From the NCBI GenBank assembly GCA_027083445.1, contig JALWOP010000470.1:1-34371 (forward strand): a DNA stretch of 34,371 nucleotides, read 5' to 3'. This DNA comes from Planctomycetota bacterium. GTDB lineage: Bacteria > Planctomycetota > UBA1135 > GCA-002686595. Below the pieces are notes generated by a model, which saw only the letters and a list, made by a program, of their open reading frames with translations, searched no databases and was not told the DNA's origin. Below are positions 1 through 8,396 of the stretch, piece after piece (position 1 is the stretch's first letter; every line of letters begins with the position of its first letter). A program made the position numbers and the translations under genes.

Positions 1-24
1 GGAGCAGGGAGAGGAGCAGCAGCA
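1..24 (-). CDS. Possible 5' end of a divergent gene (partial)
   Basis: Read leftward from position 24, an ATG opens a hydrophobic start (MLLLLSLL) that runs off the window, like the first residues of a signal peptide. It would be divergent from the secreted-protein gene starting at 145. There is no clear Shine-Dalgarno sequence, and only eight codons are visible, so this is a weak call. Confidence 0.2.
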
Positions 25-144
25 TGGAACCCAGCCTAGCGCGGAGGTTTTTCGGGGGGGATGGGGAATGGCGCGGGTGCCCCCACGCAGCAAGGGGAGG
101 CCGCGTCGGCGGTCCCTCCGCATCTCTTTTCAGGAGCCTTCAGC

Positions 145-1965
145 ATGTACTCTGCCCCCCTTTTCACCCTCGCTGTCTGTGTCGGCCTCCTCGGCGCCTC
201 CCCGGCATCCGCCCAGGAGAGGGGCGCCGTCGCTCGGGAGCGCTTCCTACGCGCCTACTACCTGGAGCGGGAAGAGGGGCAGCGCTCCCAGGCCCTCGAA
301 CTCTACCGGGCCGCGGCCCAGGATCCGGACCTCCCCGCGGAACTCCGGGAAAGGGCCGAGGAGCGGGGCAGCGCTCTCTACGAGGACTTGGCCGCGGATG
401 ACCTGGCCGCCCTCGTTCCCCTGGAGACCCTGGCCTACGTCGAGCTCGAAGATCCGGCGGCGAGAATCGAGATGCTCCTCGACCAACTCGGACTCCTACG
501 GGGCAGCGTGGGGGCCGAGGATCTGGCCATCAGTCCGCTCCTGCTCGATGCTCTTCTCGGCGTGCGCGGCGTGGCGCTGGCGGTGACCGGGTTCGATCCA
601 AGGGTCGAGAGCGAGCCCCGGGGAGTGGCCATCCTGCACCCGGGCGACATGGATCTCATCCGCGGTCTGGTCGAGACCGCTCTGCCCTTGGGCGGCGAAC
701 CCGAGGCGGCGATCGGGGGCTTCGACACCTACGGTATCGACGGCCAGTTGCATGTCACCCTGACCCGGCGGCTCGTGATCGTGAGTCGGCAGAGGGAAGA
801 GATCGAGGGCGTGGTGACGCGTCTCGAGAACGGGGGCAGCGATAGCCTGGCCCGCAACCCGCGCATGGCGCGGACCCTGGCCATGCGCGGAGAGGATCTC
901 CTGTTCTTCTGCCTGAACCCCCAGCCGGTCATGCCGGTGATCGAGGCGGCCATGGAGGAAGAGCTCCGGCGCGACCCCGAGCTCGCAATCCTCTCCAGTC
1001 TTCTCGACATCGAGAGCACCCAAGCGATCGGTGGTCGCATCGGCATCGACGAAGAGGGGCTTTCGTTCGACCTGGGACTGGAGTTGGCCGAGGGGCACCA
1101 GAACGTGGTCTTCAACCTCCTGCGCATGCCGGAGCTGGGTGAGGAGAGTCTGGCCCTGGTACCCGAGGGCGTCGCCTTCTTCGTAGCGGGGGGAGTGAAC
1201 GCCTCCGGCTCCATGCCGGGGGGCATTCGCGGCACCGACGGTGAGGCGGTGGTCACCCTGATGGATTTCGGCCGCGAGGTCTTTGCCAACGTGCGTGACG
1301 TGGCCGTCTGGTCCCTTCCGAGCACGAGTGTGGTGGGAGGGCGTCCCCTGCCCGACCTGGCCCTCAGCTTCACCTCCGCCGACCCGGAGCGCTCGAAGGC
1401 TCTCTGGTCCCTTGCCCTGGGTATCGCCCAGGCGTCCCGCATGGGCGCGCGCGAGGGACACCCCCTGGAGGCGCCCCACATGGGCGCGGAGGGCGGCGGC
1501 ATACGTGCCTTCGACCTGGGTGAGTTCTCGCTCTACCTGGCGACGTCCGGTGACCGGGTCGTCCTGACCCCGTCCAGGCGGGCCCTCGAAGCCGCTATCG
1601 CCGCGGGCAGGGGCAGCCACGTGGGCCGGGACGAGGCCTACCGGAGCATGATTGGGGGACTCGGGGAGGGCACCACCCTGGCGGTGGGAGTCAGCCCCCG
1701 TCGCTGTGCCGCCCTGGCCGCGCCCTTCCTGGCACCGGGGGATGGGGCTGAGCTCGAGACCTATGCGGACATTCTCGGGGATTCGGTGCTCTGGGCCGCG
1801 TTGACCCACACCGACTCCAGCGCCCACCTGCGCCTGCGCCTGGCGCATCTGCCGCGGGTCGGGCCCCTGGTCGGCGCTTGGGTGCGGCAGAGACGGGGGC
1901 TGGGCATGCCGCCCGCGCCTCACTCGCGGGCGGCCATCGTCTCCCAGCCACTCCTGGTGCGCTGA
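145..1965 (+). CDS. Large secreted protein of unknown function (weakly DUF3352-like)
   Basis: This 606-aa protein begins with a clear Sec signal peptide: a short hydrophobic segment, then ASPASAQE with likely cleavage after residue 23. I chose the ATG at 145 because AGGAG lies 8 bases upstream (132-136) and this start places the signal peptide at the N-terminus; the frame is open from 61 but those extra residues look non-coding. The mature part starts with a short helical segment (about residues 25-90). It continues with alternating strands and helices, including 'LAYVELEDPAARIEMLLDQL', which resembles secreted DUF3352-type proteins in which a lipoprotein-like domain is repeated. I see no catalytic motif. 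It is separated from the next gene by a long hairpin. Extracytoplasmic location is well supported; function is unknown. Confidence 0.85.
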   Translation: MYSAPLFTLAVCVGLLGASPASAQERGAVARERFLRAYYLEREEGQRSQALELYRAAAQDPDLPAELRERAEERGSALYEDLAADDLAALVPLETLAYVELEDPAARIEMLLDQLGLLRGSVGAEDLAISPLLLDALLGVRGVALAVTGFDPRVESEPRGVAILHPGDMDLIRGLVETALPLGGEPEAAIGGFDTYGIDGQLHVTLTRRLVIVSRQREEIEGVVTRLENGGSDSLARNPRMARTLAMRGEDLLFFCLNPQPVMPVIEAAMEEELRRDPELAILSSLLDIESTQAIGGRIGIDEEGLSFDLGLELAEGHQNVVFNLLRMPELGEESLALVPEGVAFFVAGGVNASGSMPGGIRGTDGEAVVTLMDFGREVFANVRDVAVWSLPSTSVVGGRPLPDLALSFTSADPERSKALWSLALGIAQASRMGAREGHPLEAPHMGAEGGGIRAFDLGEFSLYLATSGDRVVLTPSRRALEAAIAAGRGSHVGRDEAYRSMIGGLGEGTTLAVGVSPRRCAALAAPFLAPGDGAELETYADILGDSVLWAALTHTDSSAHLRLRLAHLPRVGPLVGAWVRQRRGLGMPPAPHSRAAIVSQPLLVR

Positions 1966-1998
1966 CCGGAAGGCGGCGGGAAAGGCCGGCGCCCCGCG

Positions 1999-2048
1999 GC
2001 GGACCCCCTACGGTTTCCCCTGCAAAGGGAAACTGGTAGTGGGTCCGC
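1999..2048 (+). terminator. Long imperfect hairpin, candidate terminator
   Basis: Arms 1999-2006 and 2041-2048 pair perfectly over 8 bases. Inner pairs 2008-2011/2036-2039 and 2013-2019/2027-2033 add 4 and 7 base pairs, separated only by single mismatches or small bulges. The loop is 7 bases (2020-2026). It starts about 33 bases after the stop codon at 1963-1965. No T-run follows, so it may be a Rho-dependent or mRNA-stabilising structure rather than a classical intrinsic terminator. Confidence 0.45.
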
Positions 2049-2138
2049 CTCTGCGCTAGATTGAGACCCGCGAAGTCGCCGGTCGTGGCCGGGCGATCGC
2101 GCATCCCCCCACCGCACAACAGGAGTCCATTCCGCGCC

Positions 2139-2933
2139 ATGGAGCCCCGGCTGAATGAAGCACTGACGGATGCCGTCCGTCGTTGGGCTCGCCCGACGAC
2201 CCCCGAGGAGCTCAAGCAGCGCGGGGTTCAGCGGGTGCGCAGCCTCTCTCTCTCGCGGGTTGCGTCACTGATCGAGAAGGCGGTCAACCGCACCCTGATC
2301 GCGCGCACCCTCGGCGAGGCCACCGATGACGTCGGGGAGTTCTCGATTCACGCACGCCAGGAGTTTCTGGCGATGTTGCGTGGGGATGAGGCGAGCCTGC
2401 GTGCCAGCGAGGAGGAGGTCGAAGCCAAGGCCCGCGGAGCGCTCGACAAACTCGAGGGCGAACTGGCCCAGCGCCGGGCCCAGGTCGAGCGCCAGCGTGA
2501 GGCTCTGGCCCGGGTGGACGGCGAGGTGGGGGATGCGGACGAGCGCCTGGTCGAAAAGCTGCGCAGTCTCTTCGCTGCCTGGGGCAGCAGCCCCGACAAC
2601 CCGACTCCCCTGGAGCGTGAGGTGATCGAGTTGGCGGTAGCCGAGCTGCGCCGGGAACGGGCTGCCGGCAGTGCGGCGATCCTGGAGCAACAGGCCAAGT
2701 CGATCGCGCTGCTCGAGCGACGCATCGCCAAGCTGAACCAACTCCTTGGAGAGACCGAGGCGAAGTTGCAGGCCGCCCGCAAGAGAGCCGAAGGCGACCC
2801 GGGTGTGGCGTCGATCTACGACAGTGTCCAGGGCTTGGACGATGAGGATGCGCTTTTCGAGAAGAAGGCTCAGTTGATGGCTTCGATCTTCCAAGCCAAC
2901 CTGGAGTTGCGCAACGAGTTGGTTGCCGGTTGA
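2139..2933 (+). CDS. Cytoplasmic coiled-coil protein, unknown function
   Basis: This 264-aa protein has no signal peptide and no membrane segment. I chose ATG 2139: an AGGAG lies at 2121-2125 (13 bases upstream, rather long), and the 26 residues readable upstream from 2061 are proline- and arginine-rich, like non-coding sequence. The N-terminal ~75 residues are mostly helical with basic patches (a segment around LSLSRVASLIEKAVNRTL). Two long heptad-rich stretches follow, about residues 80-130 and 190-240, rich in Glu, Arg, Ala and Leu. The last 25 residues form another helix. I do not recognise a family. A second, smaller coiled-coil protein follows after 47 bases, suggesting they are co-transcribed and may interact. 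Confidence 0.82.
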   Translation: MEPRLNEALTDAVRRWARPTTPEELKQRGVQRVRSLSLSRVASLIEKAVNRTLIARTLGEATDDVGEFSIHARQEFLAMLRGDEASLRASEEEVEAKARGALDKLEGELAQRRAQVERQREALARVDGEVGDADERLVEKLRSLFAAWGSSPDNPTPLEREVIELAVAELRRERAAGSAAILEQQAKSIALLERRIAKLNQLLGETEAKLQAARKRAEGDPGVASIYDSVQGLDDEDALFEKKAQLMASIFQANLELRNELVAG

Positions 2934-2980
2934 TTCTTGTTGCGGCCCCATGACGGGGCGCGAGGAGAAGGAGAGTCGCG

Positions 2981-3271
2981 ATGGGATGGGGCAGAACGCT
3001 GCTTCTTGGAACCTGGGGTAATCGCCTCGATCTCGACGATGCGGAGCGCAAGGCGGAGAGGTTGCGCAGGAAGCTGCGCCTGAAGGACCGGCAGGATCGC
3101 GCGCAGGACGAGCGCTTGGACGCCCTGGAGCAGGAGAACGAGCAGTTGAAGGCCGGCCTGGTCGCCCTCTCCCAGTTGCTCGTCTCCAAGGGGGTGCTGG
3201 AACAAGCCGACCTGGAGAACCTGGCCGCCTCCATCGACCTGGATGGAGAGGAGCCGGAGGACGCTGACTAG
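2981..3271 (+). CDS. Small coiled-coil protein
   Basis: This 96-aa protein has a good Shine-Dalgarno sequence (AAGGAG at 2968-2973, 7 bases before the ATG). After a short N-terminus (MGWGRTLLLGTWGNRL) it is almost wholly charged coiled coil (about residues 17-70, including LDALEQENEQLKAGL), ending in an acidic tail (DGEEPEDAD). There is no signal peptide and no known domain. It lies 47 bases downstream of the larger coiled-coil gene and is the last intact gene before the mobile-element debris, so it may end that transcription unit. Function unknown. Confidence 0.75.
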   Translation: MGWGRTLLLGTWGNRLDLDDAERKAERLRRKLRLKDRQDRAQDERLDALEQENEQLKAGLVALSQLLVSKGVLEQADLENLAASIDLDGEEPEDAD

Positions 3272-3413
3272 GCCACCCTTCCCAGCGTTTCTACCGGCCT
3301 GTTTCGCGTCTGCCCCTTGGAGCCGTTGCTTGGGCCATGATCTGCGAAACCGAGGGGAGCGGCATGCGAGTTGATTGTTCGGTCGCCGTGCCGAGTATGG
3401 ACTTCCAAGGGTA

Positions 3414-3701
3414 ATGGGACCGAACTGGGAGCCGATTGCGGATCTGGGTGAGGAGGCGGACAGTCTCGCGAGTCTGGACCTTGCCAGCCTGCGGAAGGTT
3501 TGGTGCGAACAAAAAGAGGGTATCGAGCGCGATGGTTTGCTCGCGACCTACACCGAGCAGCTCTGCCGAGATTGGGCGATCGAGACCGGGATTCTCGAGC
3601 GGCTCTACACGCTCGACCGTGGTATTGCGACCCTGCTGATCGAGCGGGGTATCGACGCTTCGTTGATCCCGCACGATGCGACCGATCGAGGTTGGCGGTG
3701 A
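3414..3701 (+). pseudogene. Fic-family protein remnant (N-terminal part only)
   Basis: The reading frame from ATG 3414 gives about 95 residues matching the N-terminal region of Fic/DOC-family proteins. It includes WAIETGILERLYTLDRGI and LIERGIDASLIPHDATD, which I recognise as a conserved stretch just ahead of the Fic core. The match stops at about 3690 and the frame ends at 3701. The catalytic HPFxxGNGR motif is absent here and is not seen in any frame downstream, so the protein cannot be an active AMP-transferase. It runs head-on into a transposase remnant on the other strand, and both lose their C-terminal halves at the same place. I read it as a decayed fragment left by a deletion or recombination. 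Confidence 0.72.
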
Positions 3702-3995
3702 GTTCCTCGAAAGCGTCGGTGAACGTGCTTCCGCGTGTCGTCCAAGGAACGGGTTCGTTGTCCAGGCGACCGCACTTCGGGCAGGAGACACGACGCGGCG
3801 AGTACTCCAGCAGCACGCAACCGGGCCGAAGTTGGGGATTCGCCAACGGTGGGCAGCCCGCCAGTCGTAGCCCGGTCCGCGGCTACCGCACTCACCGCAT
3901 CGCGGCTTGCGTCGCGTGGGGGGACGCTGAGCACCAGCGCGCCGTTCTCGACACCCGCTGCGATGACGAACACCTTGCAATACCGAGCAAGCGAT
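3682..3995 (-). pseudogene. ISL3-type transposase remnant (N-terminal, frameshifted)
   Basis: Three consecutive minus-strand segments in three different frames together resemble the N-terminus of ISL3-family transposases. The first (about 3980-3895) contains GVENGALVLSVPPR. The second (about 3915-3815) contains RCGECGSRGPGYD. The third (about 3812-3682) contains YSPRRVSCPKCG, then PVPW and FTDAFEELTANLDR. The CxxC zinc-binding pairs and the 'PGYD' and 'VPW' signatures are typical of the family's N-terminal zinc-ribbon and helix-turn-helix region. At least two frameshifts are needed to join them, and the DDE catalytic part is missing. The remnant stops at about 3682, where the Fic remnant on the other strand also stops. 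Confidence 0.68.
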
Positions 3996-4001
3996 GAAAG
4001 A

Positions 4002-4197
4002 TCGTGATGGCTCGCGGGGCGTTACTTCCAGAGTTGGGACAGTTCGTTTTCATACCCCCAACTCACCATGGGTGGCCCCGTCGCGCTCGCGATCAGGGGC
4101 CACCCGATCGTGTTCAACTCTTGACCCCGTGCGGAAGACGACGGATCGGGTCACGCCGCCACCCACATTAGGTGTAGGAGAGCCCCATTTCATTCCC
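4002..4197. other. Short non-coding gap downstream of the ankyrin gene
   Basis: No gene is visible between the transposase remnant and the stop codon of the ankyrin-repeat gene. The only structure I see is the inverted repeat at 4070-4105, annotated separately, and a 7-base inverted pair around it (4030-4036 with 4115-4121). Confidence 0.4.
4070..4105 (-). terminator. GC-rich hairpin, candidate terminator of the ankyrin gene
   Basis: A perfect 10-base inverted repeat (4070-4079 with 4096-4105) encloses a smaller TCGC/GCGA stem. It lies about 93 bases past the stop of the leftward ankyrin-repeat gene. There is no clear T-run in either direction. Confidence 0.4.
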
Positions 4198-7100
4198 TTA
4201 GTCTGGGATATAGGTCCAGGCGTCACTGTGAAGGACATAATCATTCCAGGCCGCTCGGTTTCCGGCCATCTGATCCACCATGTGCCAGCCATCCGAGCCG
4301 TCACTGTCTGATGGCCCGTTGTAATAGCTTCCCGACCCTTGCAGGCGGAGCCTGGCCGCATGGGCCTCACGGGCCTTCAGGATCAGGGTCACCGCCCTGT
4401 CCATGGCTTTTTCCTCGATCAACCGGTCGGTGGGATCTGCGATTTTTCTGGCCTGGTCACGAGGCCAGAGCTTACGACTGGGCGTGAAACCGTAATAGGG
4501 CTTGAGGCTGGTATACCTGTCCTCGCGATAGATAATTGGATAAGCCAGCTCCCGGGCCCGTTGTTCGATCATTTCCTCGATGCTGACATCACCGTACTTC
4601 TCCAGCCTCGTCCAGCTACTCCTTTCTTGGGCGGCCTTCCTGGCCTTTCGCTCGGCCTCTTGCCGTTCGGCGAGGATATCGCGGTCGTAGGCCGCCCTCC
4701 AGTCACGCGCCAAGCGAAGGGCATGGTCGATCGTGGCGGCAGGTAGGGCCAGCGGAAGTGCGGTTTCCCGCGCCTTGCCTGAAAAAACCTCATCGGCCTG
4801 GCCGTCGATCAAGATGGCGAACATGGTCGCGGCCAGTTGACCTGGTCCCGACTCCGGCGTTTCGAGTTCCTCGCGCCACCCTTGCACCTGTTCGGCCATC
4901 GCCTCCATCGGCTTCGAGGTGAAGGCCAGGTCATTGATCAGGTCGGTCAGGATGCGGTACTCCAGGAAGGACTTGGCCTCGGGAATCGGCAGTTTCGACA
5001 GGAGGGAACAGGTGTCGGACAAGCTATACAGGCGCCGGACGCCCGAGAATAAGTAGGAATCCAGTCGCTCGGCATCGGTCGGGATCGCGGCCGCGAGGAA
5101 AGCGTCCACCGCCCTGAGCTCGCCATCGGCACACAGGATGAGCACGCCATTCGGATCCTCCGGGTCCACCACCGGCACGACCGCACTGAAGCGGTAGTCC
5201 TCGACGATCGGGAAGTGGGGTCGATCCAAGGCTTGATACTGCTTCAGGGCTTCAGATGCCTCGGGAGCCCATTGCGAGAGGGTAAATTGAGACATGATCG
5301 TGTCTTCCCTGGCCAGGTCATCCTTGGTCTGCGGGTTGAGGGCCTGAGCGTATTTCGCGGCTTGCTCTCGCTCCGCCATTCGCACCTGTTGCCATTTCTC
5401 TTTCGATGGGATTCCCTGCGCCAACGCCCGATCCTCCGGTGGGGCATCCCAGTAGATGTGCCTATACTCCTCGGCCGTGGTGGCGTGGTCAGCCGCTTCC
5501 AGGAGGCGCCTCTTGCAGGCATCGGCCTGTGCTTCAGGGCCCCAATCCAGGATCTTGAAGTAGACACCGATCATCCTGTAGCAGGTGTGGAAATCCTTCG
5601 ACCGGATGGAAGGAAGCGTGACTGCAAGCCATTCTTCGGACTCGACGGAGGCGAGGTCTTCCGCCGCAGCACGCTTGCCGAAATCAGAGGTGTACAAGGA
5701 ATCGAGCAGGCTGACATGCGCCTTCAGGTGGAAGGTCTCACGAGAGCTTCGCATGGCGCCCTGCGCAACCTGCTGCAGGGCGGCGTCGTCCTCCCCTGGC
5801 AAGGGCGCTTCCTCCAAGGCCCACATGTAGCGATCCAAGGTTTGCGTGGCGAGAGACACATCCCGGGACCGGAGCGCCATTCGGTATGCGTGGGCCGCGT
5901 CCAGGCGCTCCCGAACCCCCTCCCCGATCGATTCCCAACCCAGGGCCGCAAGGAAAGGCGCCAACCGCTGCGGGTGGTCCAAGCCGACCGTAAAGTCCAG
6001 GACCGCCGCTTGCGCCTCGAGGCCACCAAGCCGCTTCACATGGGGCATGACGTCCTTGTAGGCCGCCTTCACCTCTTCGCTGCTTGGATTGACCTGGCCC
6101 TGGAGCCGGGCGAGGATTGCCTGGGTGGCGATGGGGATGACGTGGTCCGCATCCTCCGCGAAGTTCATCGCGGTGAGAGCGCTTTTCGCCAAGCGGTCAT
6201 AGACGGAGGATGGGTCCACCTCCTCCATCGGCAGGATGAAATCCCCTTCACCATCGATGGCGCCCCATCGGCCCTGCTTCGCGACCAAGAGCAGGCCAAG
6301 TGGAGTGGGCATGGGGCGCGTCTGCTCCAAACCGTCCACCAGGACTTCCCCCGTCGGCGCAAAGACGGTCCACTGGCCGTCTTTCATGGCCGCAAAGCTT
6401 TCTGTCCCGGGATCCCACTCAAAGAGTTCATAGATTCGCTTGCCTCCCTTCCAAAGGCTCCATCCCGTCGCCTCGCGTAGCCGCCAAGCGTCGAAGGACA
6501 GGAGGAATTCGCCGTCGGTCGCAAATCGACCGTCGCGACTCGCAAACCCCTTGCGCCCAGTACGGGTCAGGCATTCCCAGCCCGGCACCTCCCAACCCGG
6601 AATCCGCTCCACTTGCTGTACACTTTGGAAACCGGGGGGGAAATAGGGCTGCGTCCCTGCCCCCTTGGCGGGATCGGGAGGAAGCAGGAACTGGGAGAAG
6701 GTCTCGCGGGCAGTCTCACCGGCGAGGCGTAGCGCCTGTCGTGCGGAAGGCGCGCCCCGGGGAGGCAGCAGATCGAGAAGCGCACCAGCGTTCAGGAGCA
6801 TGTCCGCCTTCTCCACTTGCCCGGTGGTGAGGGCACGGGTCAATGGGTTTTCGCCCACCCACGCCGCTTCATTGGGATCGGCCCCGGCCTCGAGCAGGGC
6901 CGCGACGATTTCCGGTTCAGCGTGGCGAACCGCAGCCAAGAGCGGGGTCACGCGTTCGTACCGCGGTGACCGCTGGACGGGGACCCCGGCAGCCAAGAGC
7001 GTCTTCAGGGCGTTTGCCGTCCGTGGGCCAGGGATGGAGCAGAGGTCGACGAGGACGCTCTCCTGGAACTTCGGCGATTTCGGTAGGGGAAGACCGAGCT

Positions 7101-8286
7101 GGATGAGATCCAACAGGATCCGGCGAGACGCTTGGCCCGGCGACACCCTGGCGGCGTGGCCCGCGATTTCGAGGAGGCCAACTGGCTCGCGGAACTGAAG
7201 ATCGAAGAAGCAAGAGCCGAGATCGTCAGGGAACTGGCCGAAGCCATCCACTGAGGTCGGGCAAAACCAGTCGTCGACGGCCCCCAGGACGATCTCCTCG
7301 GGGATGCCCAAGCGCGCCAAGGCGGGGATCGCCTCGTCGAGCTGGTAAGCCACGGCAGCGATCCATAGGAGACGCTTCTCCTCATCGCTCAGGTCTGCGG
7401 GGGCGGGGAAGCCGCCAGCAATCAGGGCGGCGGCCATCGCCGGGTGGTTCGGAGCGGCCAAGGCGCCGCGGATGGGATCTTCGCCGAAGACCTGGCGAGG
7501 ATCTTCGCCGTGACGGACCATGGCCGCCAGGGCATGCATGGGCGCGTAGCCGGGGGTCCGCTGACGCAGGACATAGTCCATCGGCCGCTTGCCGTCCTGG
7601 TCGACGAAGGAGAGGTCGGCGCCGGCCTCGATCAGTTGCAGGGCTTGCTCATCGCCACTGCGGCCGACCAGCCACAGGCCATCTAGGGGGCTCCGCTCCC
7701 ACCTTGGACTCTCGGCCAGCGCCAGGGCCAAGACGGTGCGGCCGTCCGGACCCTGGGCATTGGGATTGGCGCCCGCCAACAAGAGACCGGCGAAGACTTC
7801 TGGGTTCGTCTGCCAGGCACGGAACAGGCAACAGATGTGAGGGGCGAGGAGGCCGTCGACGCCACCGAACTTCCGCGACAGAAGCGGCGCCAAAACTGCG
7901 ACCTGCTCCCTGTGATAGACCAAGGGTGCTTCCCCCTCAATGCCCGCCATCTTCCTGAGCACCTCTTCGGCATCGCGGGGCTCGACCTGAAAGCCTTCGA
8001 ACTCCAGGGTGGAGGGAGTCGCCTCCTCCAGCGAAAACTCATAGGAGTAAGCCGCGAGAAAGGCGGAAAAGCCGCGGTCGACGTAGGCCGTCCACTCCTC
8101 CTTGCTGAAGGGAGCCCCGGCGGCGAGTAGGGATTGCACCTGTTCGACGTCTCCTTCCAAGGCGGCGCGGAGCACTGCGCCCTTGGAGCCAGTTTCCTGG
8201 GGGGAAGGCATGCTCCAGAGGGCTGATGGACAGGACAGGATGGCAAGCAGGACGAGGAGTCTGGGGGCGGGAGTCATGGGAGCCAT
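4198..8286 (-). CDS. Exported ankyrin-repeat / WG-like protein, about 1362 aa
   Basis: I place the start at ATG 8286 because the signal sequence (MAPMTPAPRLLVLLAILSC...) then lies at the N-terminus. ATG 8349 is in frame but adds 21 polar residues, and its only Shine-Dalgarno-like run (8377-8384) is 27 bases away. Residue 19 is a Cys after ILS, so a lipoprotein is possible. Ankyrin-like units occur near residues 35-60, 160-195, 205-240 and 440-520 (LLLAGANPNAQGPDGRT; LLEAGADPNEAAWVGENPLT). About residues 560-710 hold tryptophan/glycine strand repeats like WG repeats (KQGRWGAIDGEGDFI). The last ~600 residues are helical, with no recognised domain. The gene is flanked by transposase scars on both sides and is visibly less GC-rich than the neighbouring operons, suggesting acquisition. 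It probably mediates protein contacts at the envelope; the specific role is unknown. Confidence 0.83.
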   Translation of the reverse strand: MAPMTPAPRLLVLLAILSCPSALWSMPSPQETGSKGAVLRAALEGDVEQVQSLLAAGAPFSKEEWTAYVDRGFSAFLAAYSYEFSLEEATPSTLEFEGFQVEPRDAEEVLRKMAGIEGEAPLVYHREQVAVLAPLLSRKFGGVDGLLAPHICCLFRAWQTNPEVFAGLLLAGANPNAQGPDGRTVLALALAESPRWERSPLDGLWLVGRSGDEQALQLIEAGADLSFVDQDGKRPMDYVLRQRTPGYAPMHALAAMVRHGEDPRQVFGEDPIRGALAAPNHPAMAAALIAGGFPAPADLSDEEKRLLWIAAVAYQLDEAIPALARLGIPEEIVLGAVDDWFCPTSVDGFGQFPDDLGSCFFDLQFREPVGLLEIAGHAARVSPGQASRRILLDLIQLGLPLPKSPKFQESVLVDLCSIPGPRTANALKTLLAAGVPVQRSPRYERVTPLLAAVRHAEPEIVAALLEAGADPNEAAWVGENPLTRALTTGQVEKADMLLNAGALLDLLPPRGAPSARQALRLAGETARETFSQFLLPPDPAKGAGTQPYFPPGFQSVQQVERIPGWEVPGWECLTRTGRKGFASRDGRFATDGEFLLSFDAWRLREATGWSLWKGGKRIYELFEWDPGTESFAAMKDGQWTVFAPTGEVLVDGLEQTRPMPTPLGLLLVAKQGRWGAIDGEGDFILPMEEVDPSSVYDRLAKSALTAMNFAEDADHVIPIATQAILARLQGQVNPSSEEVKAAYKDVMPHVKRLGGLEAQAAVLDFTVGLDHPQRLAPFLAALGWESIGEGVRERLDAAHAYRMALRSRDVSLATQTLDRYMWALEEAPLPGEDDAALQQVAQGAMRSSRETFHLKAHVSLLDSLYTSDFGKRAAAEDLASVESEEWLAVTLPSIRSKDFHTCYRMIGVYFKILDWGPEAQADACKRRLLEAADHATTAEEYRHIYWDAPPEDRALAQGIPSKEKWQQVRMAEREQAAKYAQALNPQTKDDLAREDTIMSQFTLSQWAPEASEALKQYQALDRPHFPIVEDYRFSAVVPVVDPEDPNGVLILCADGELRAVDAFLAAAIPTDAERLDSYLFSGVRRLYSLSDTCSLLSKLPIPEAKSFLEYRILTDLINDLAFTSKPMEAMAEQVQGWREELETPESGPGQLAATMFAILIDGQADEVFSGKARETALPLALPAATIDHALRLARDWRAAYDRDILAERQEAERKARKAAQERSSWTRLEKYGDVSIEEMIEQRARELAYPIIYREDRYTSLKPYYGFTPSRKLWPRDQARKIADPTDRLIEEKAMDRAVTLILKAREAHAARLRLQGSGSYYNGPSDSDGSDGWHMVDQMAGNRAAWNDYVLHSDAWTYIPD

Positions 8287-8396
8287 TGGGATCGCATGGG
8301 GTGCCGGAAAGGAAGGCTGGGGGTGGCTGGTACCCTTGGCGGATTCCATTGCTAGTTTACTCTTGTTTGCTCTGAACTCCTCCTATTCTCAATCCG

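Noticed and set aside
3268-3846. Intact leftward gene of 192 codons in the remnant zone
   Set aside because: Only its first ~55 residues resemble a transposase, the upstream part of the domain lies in two other frames, and the rest overlaps the Fic remnant.
5215-6480. Rightward open frame of 421 codons opposite the ankyrin gene
   Set aside because: The leftward frame is continuous over 4 kb with repeats and an export signal; the rightward product has no domain or start signal.
8377-8384. Strong AGGAGGAG on the minus strand as the ribosome binding site of the ankyrin gene
   Set aside because: The nearest in-frame start (8349) is 27 bases away and an in-frame TAG overlaps the motif, so it does not set the start; it may be chance or belong to a lost gene.
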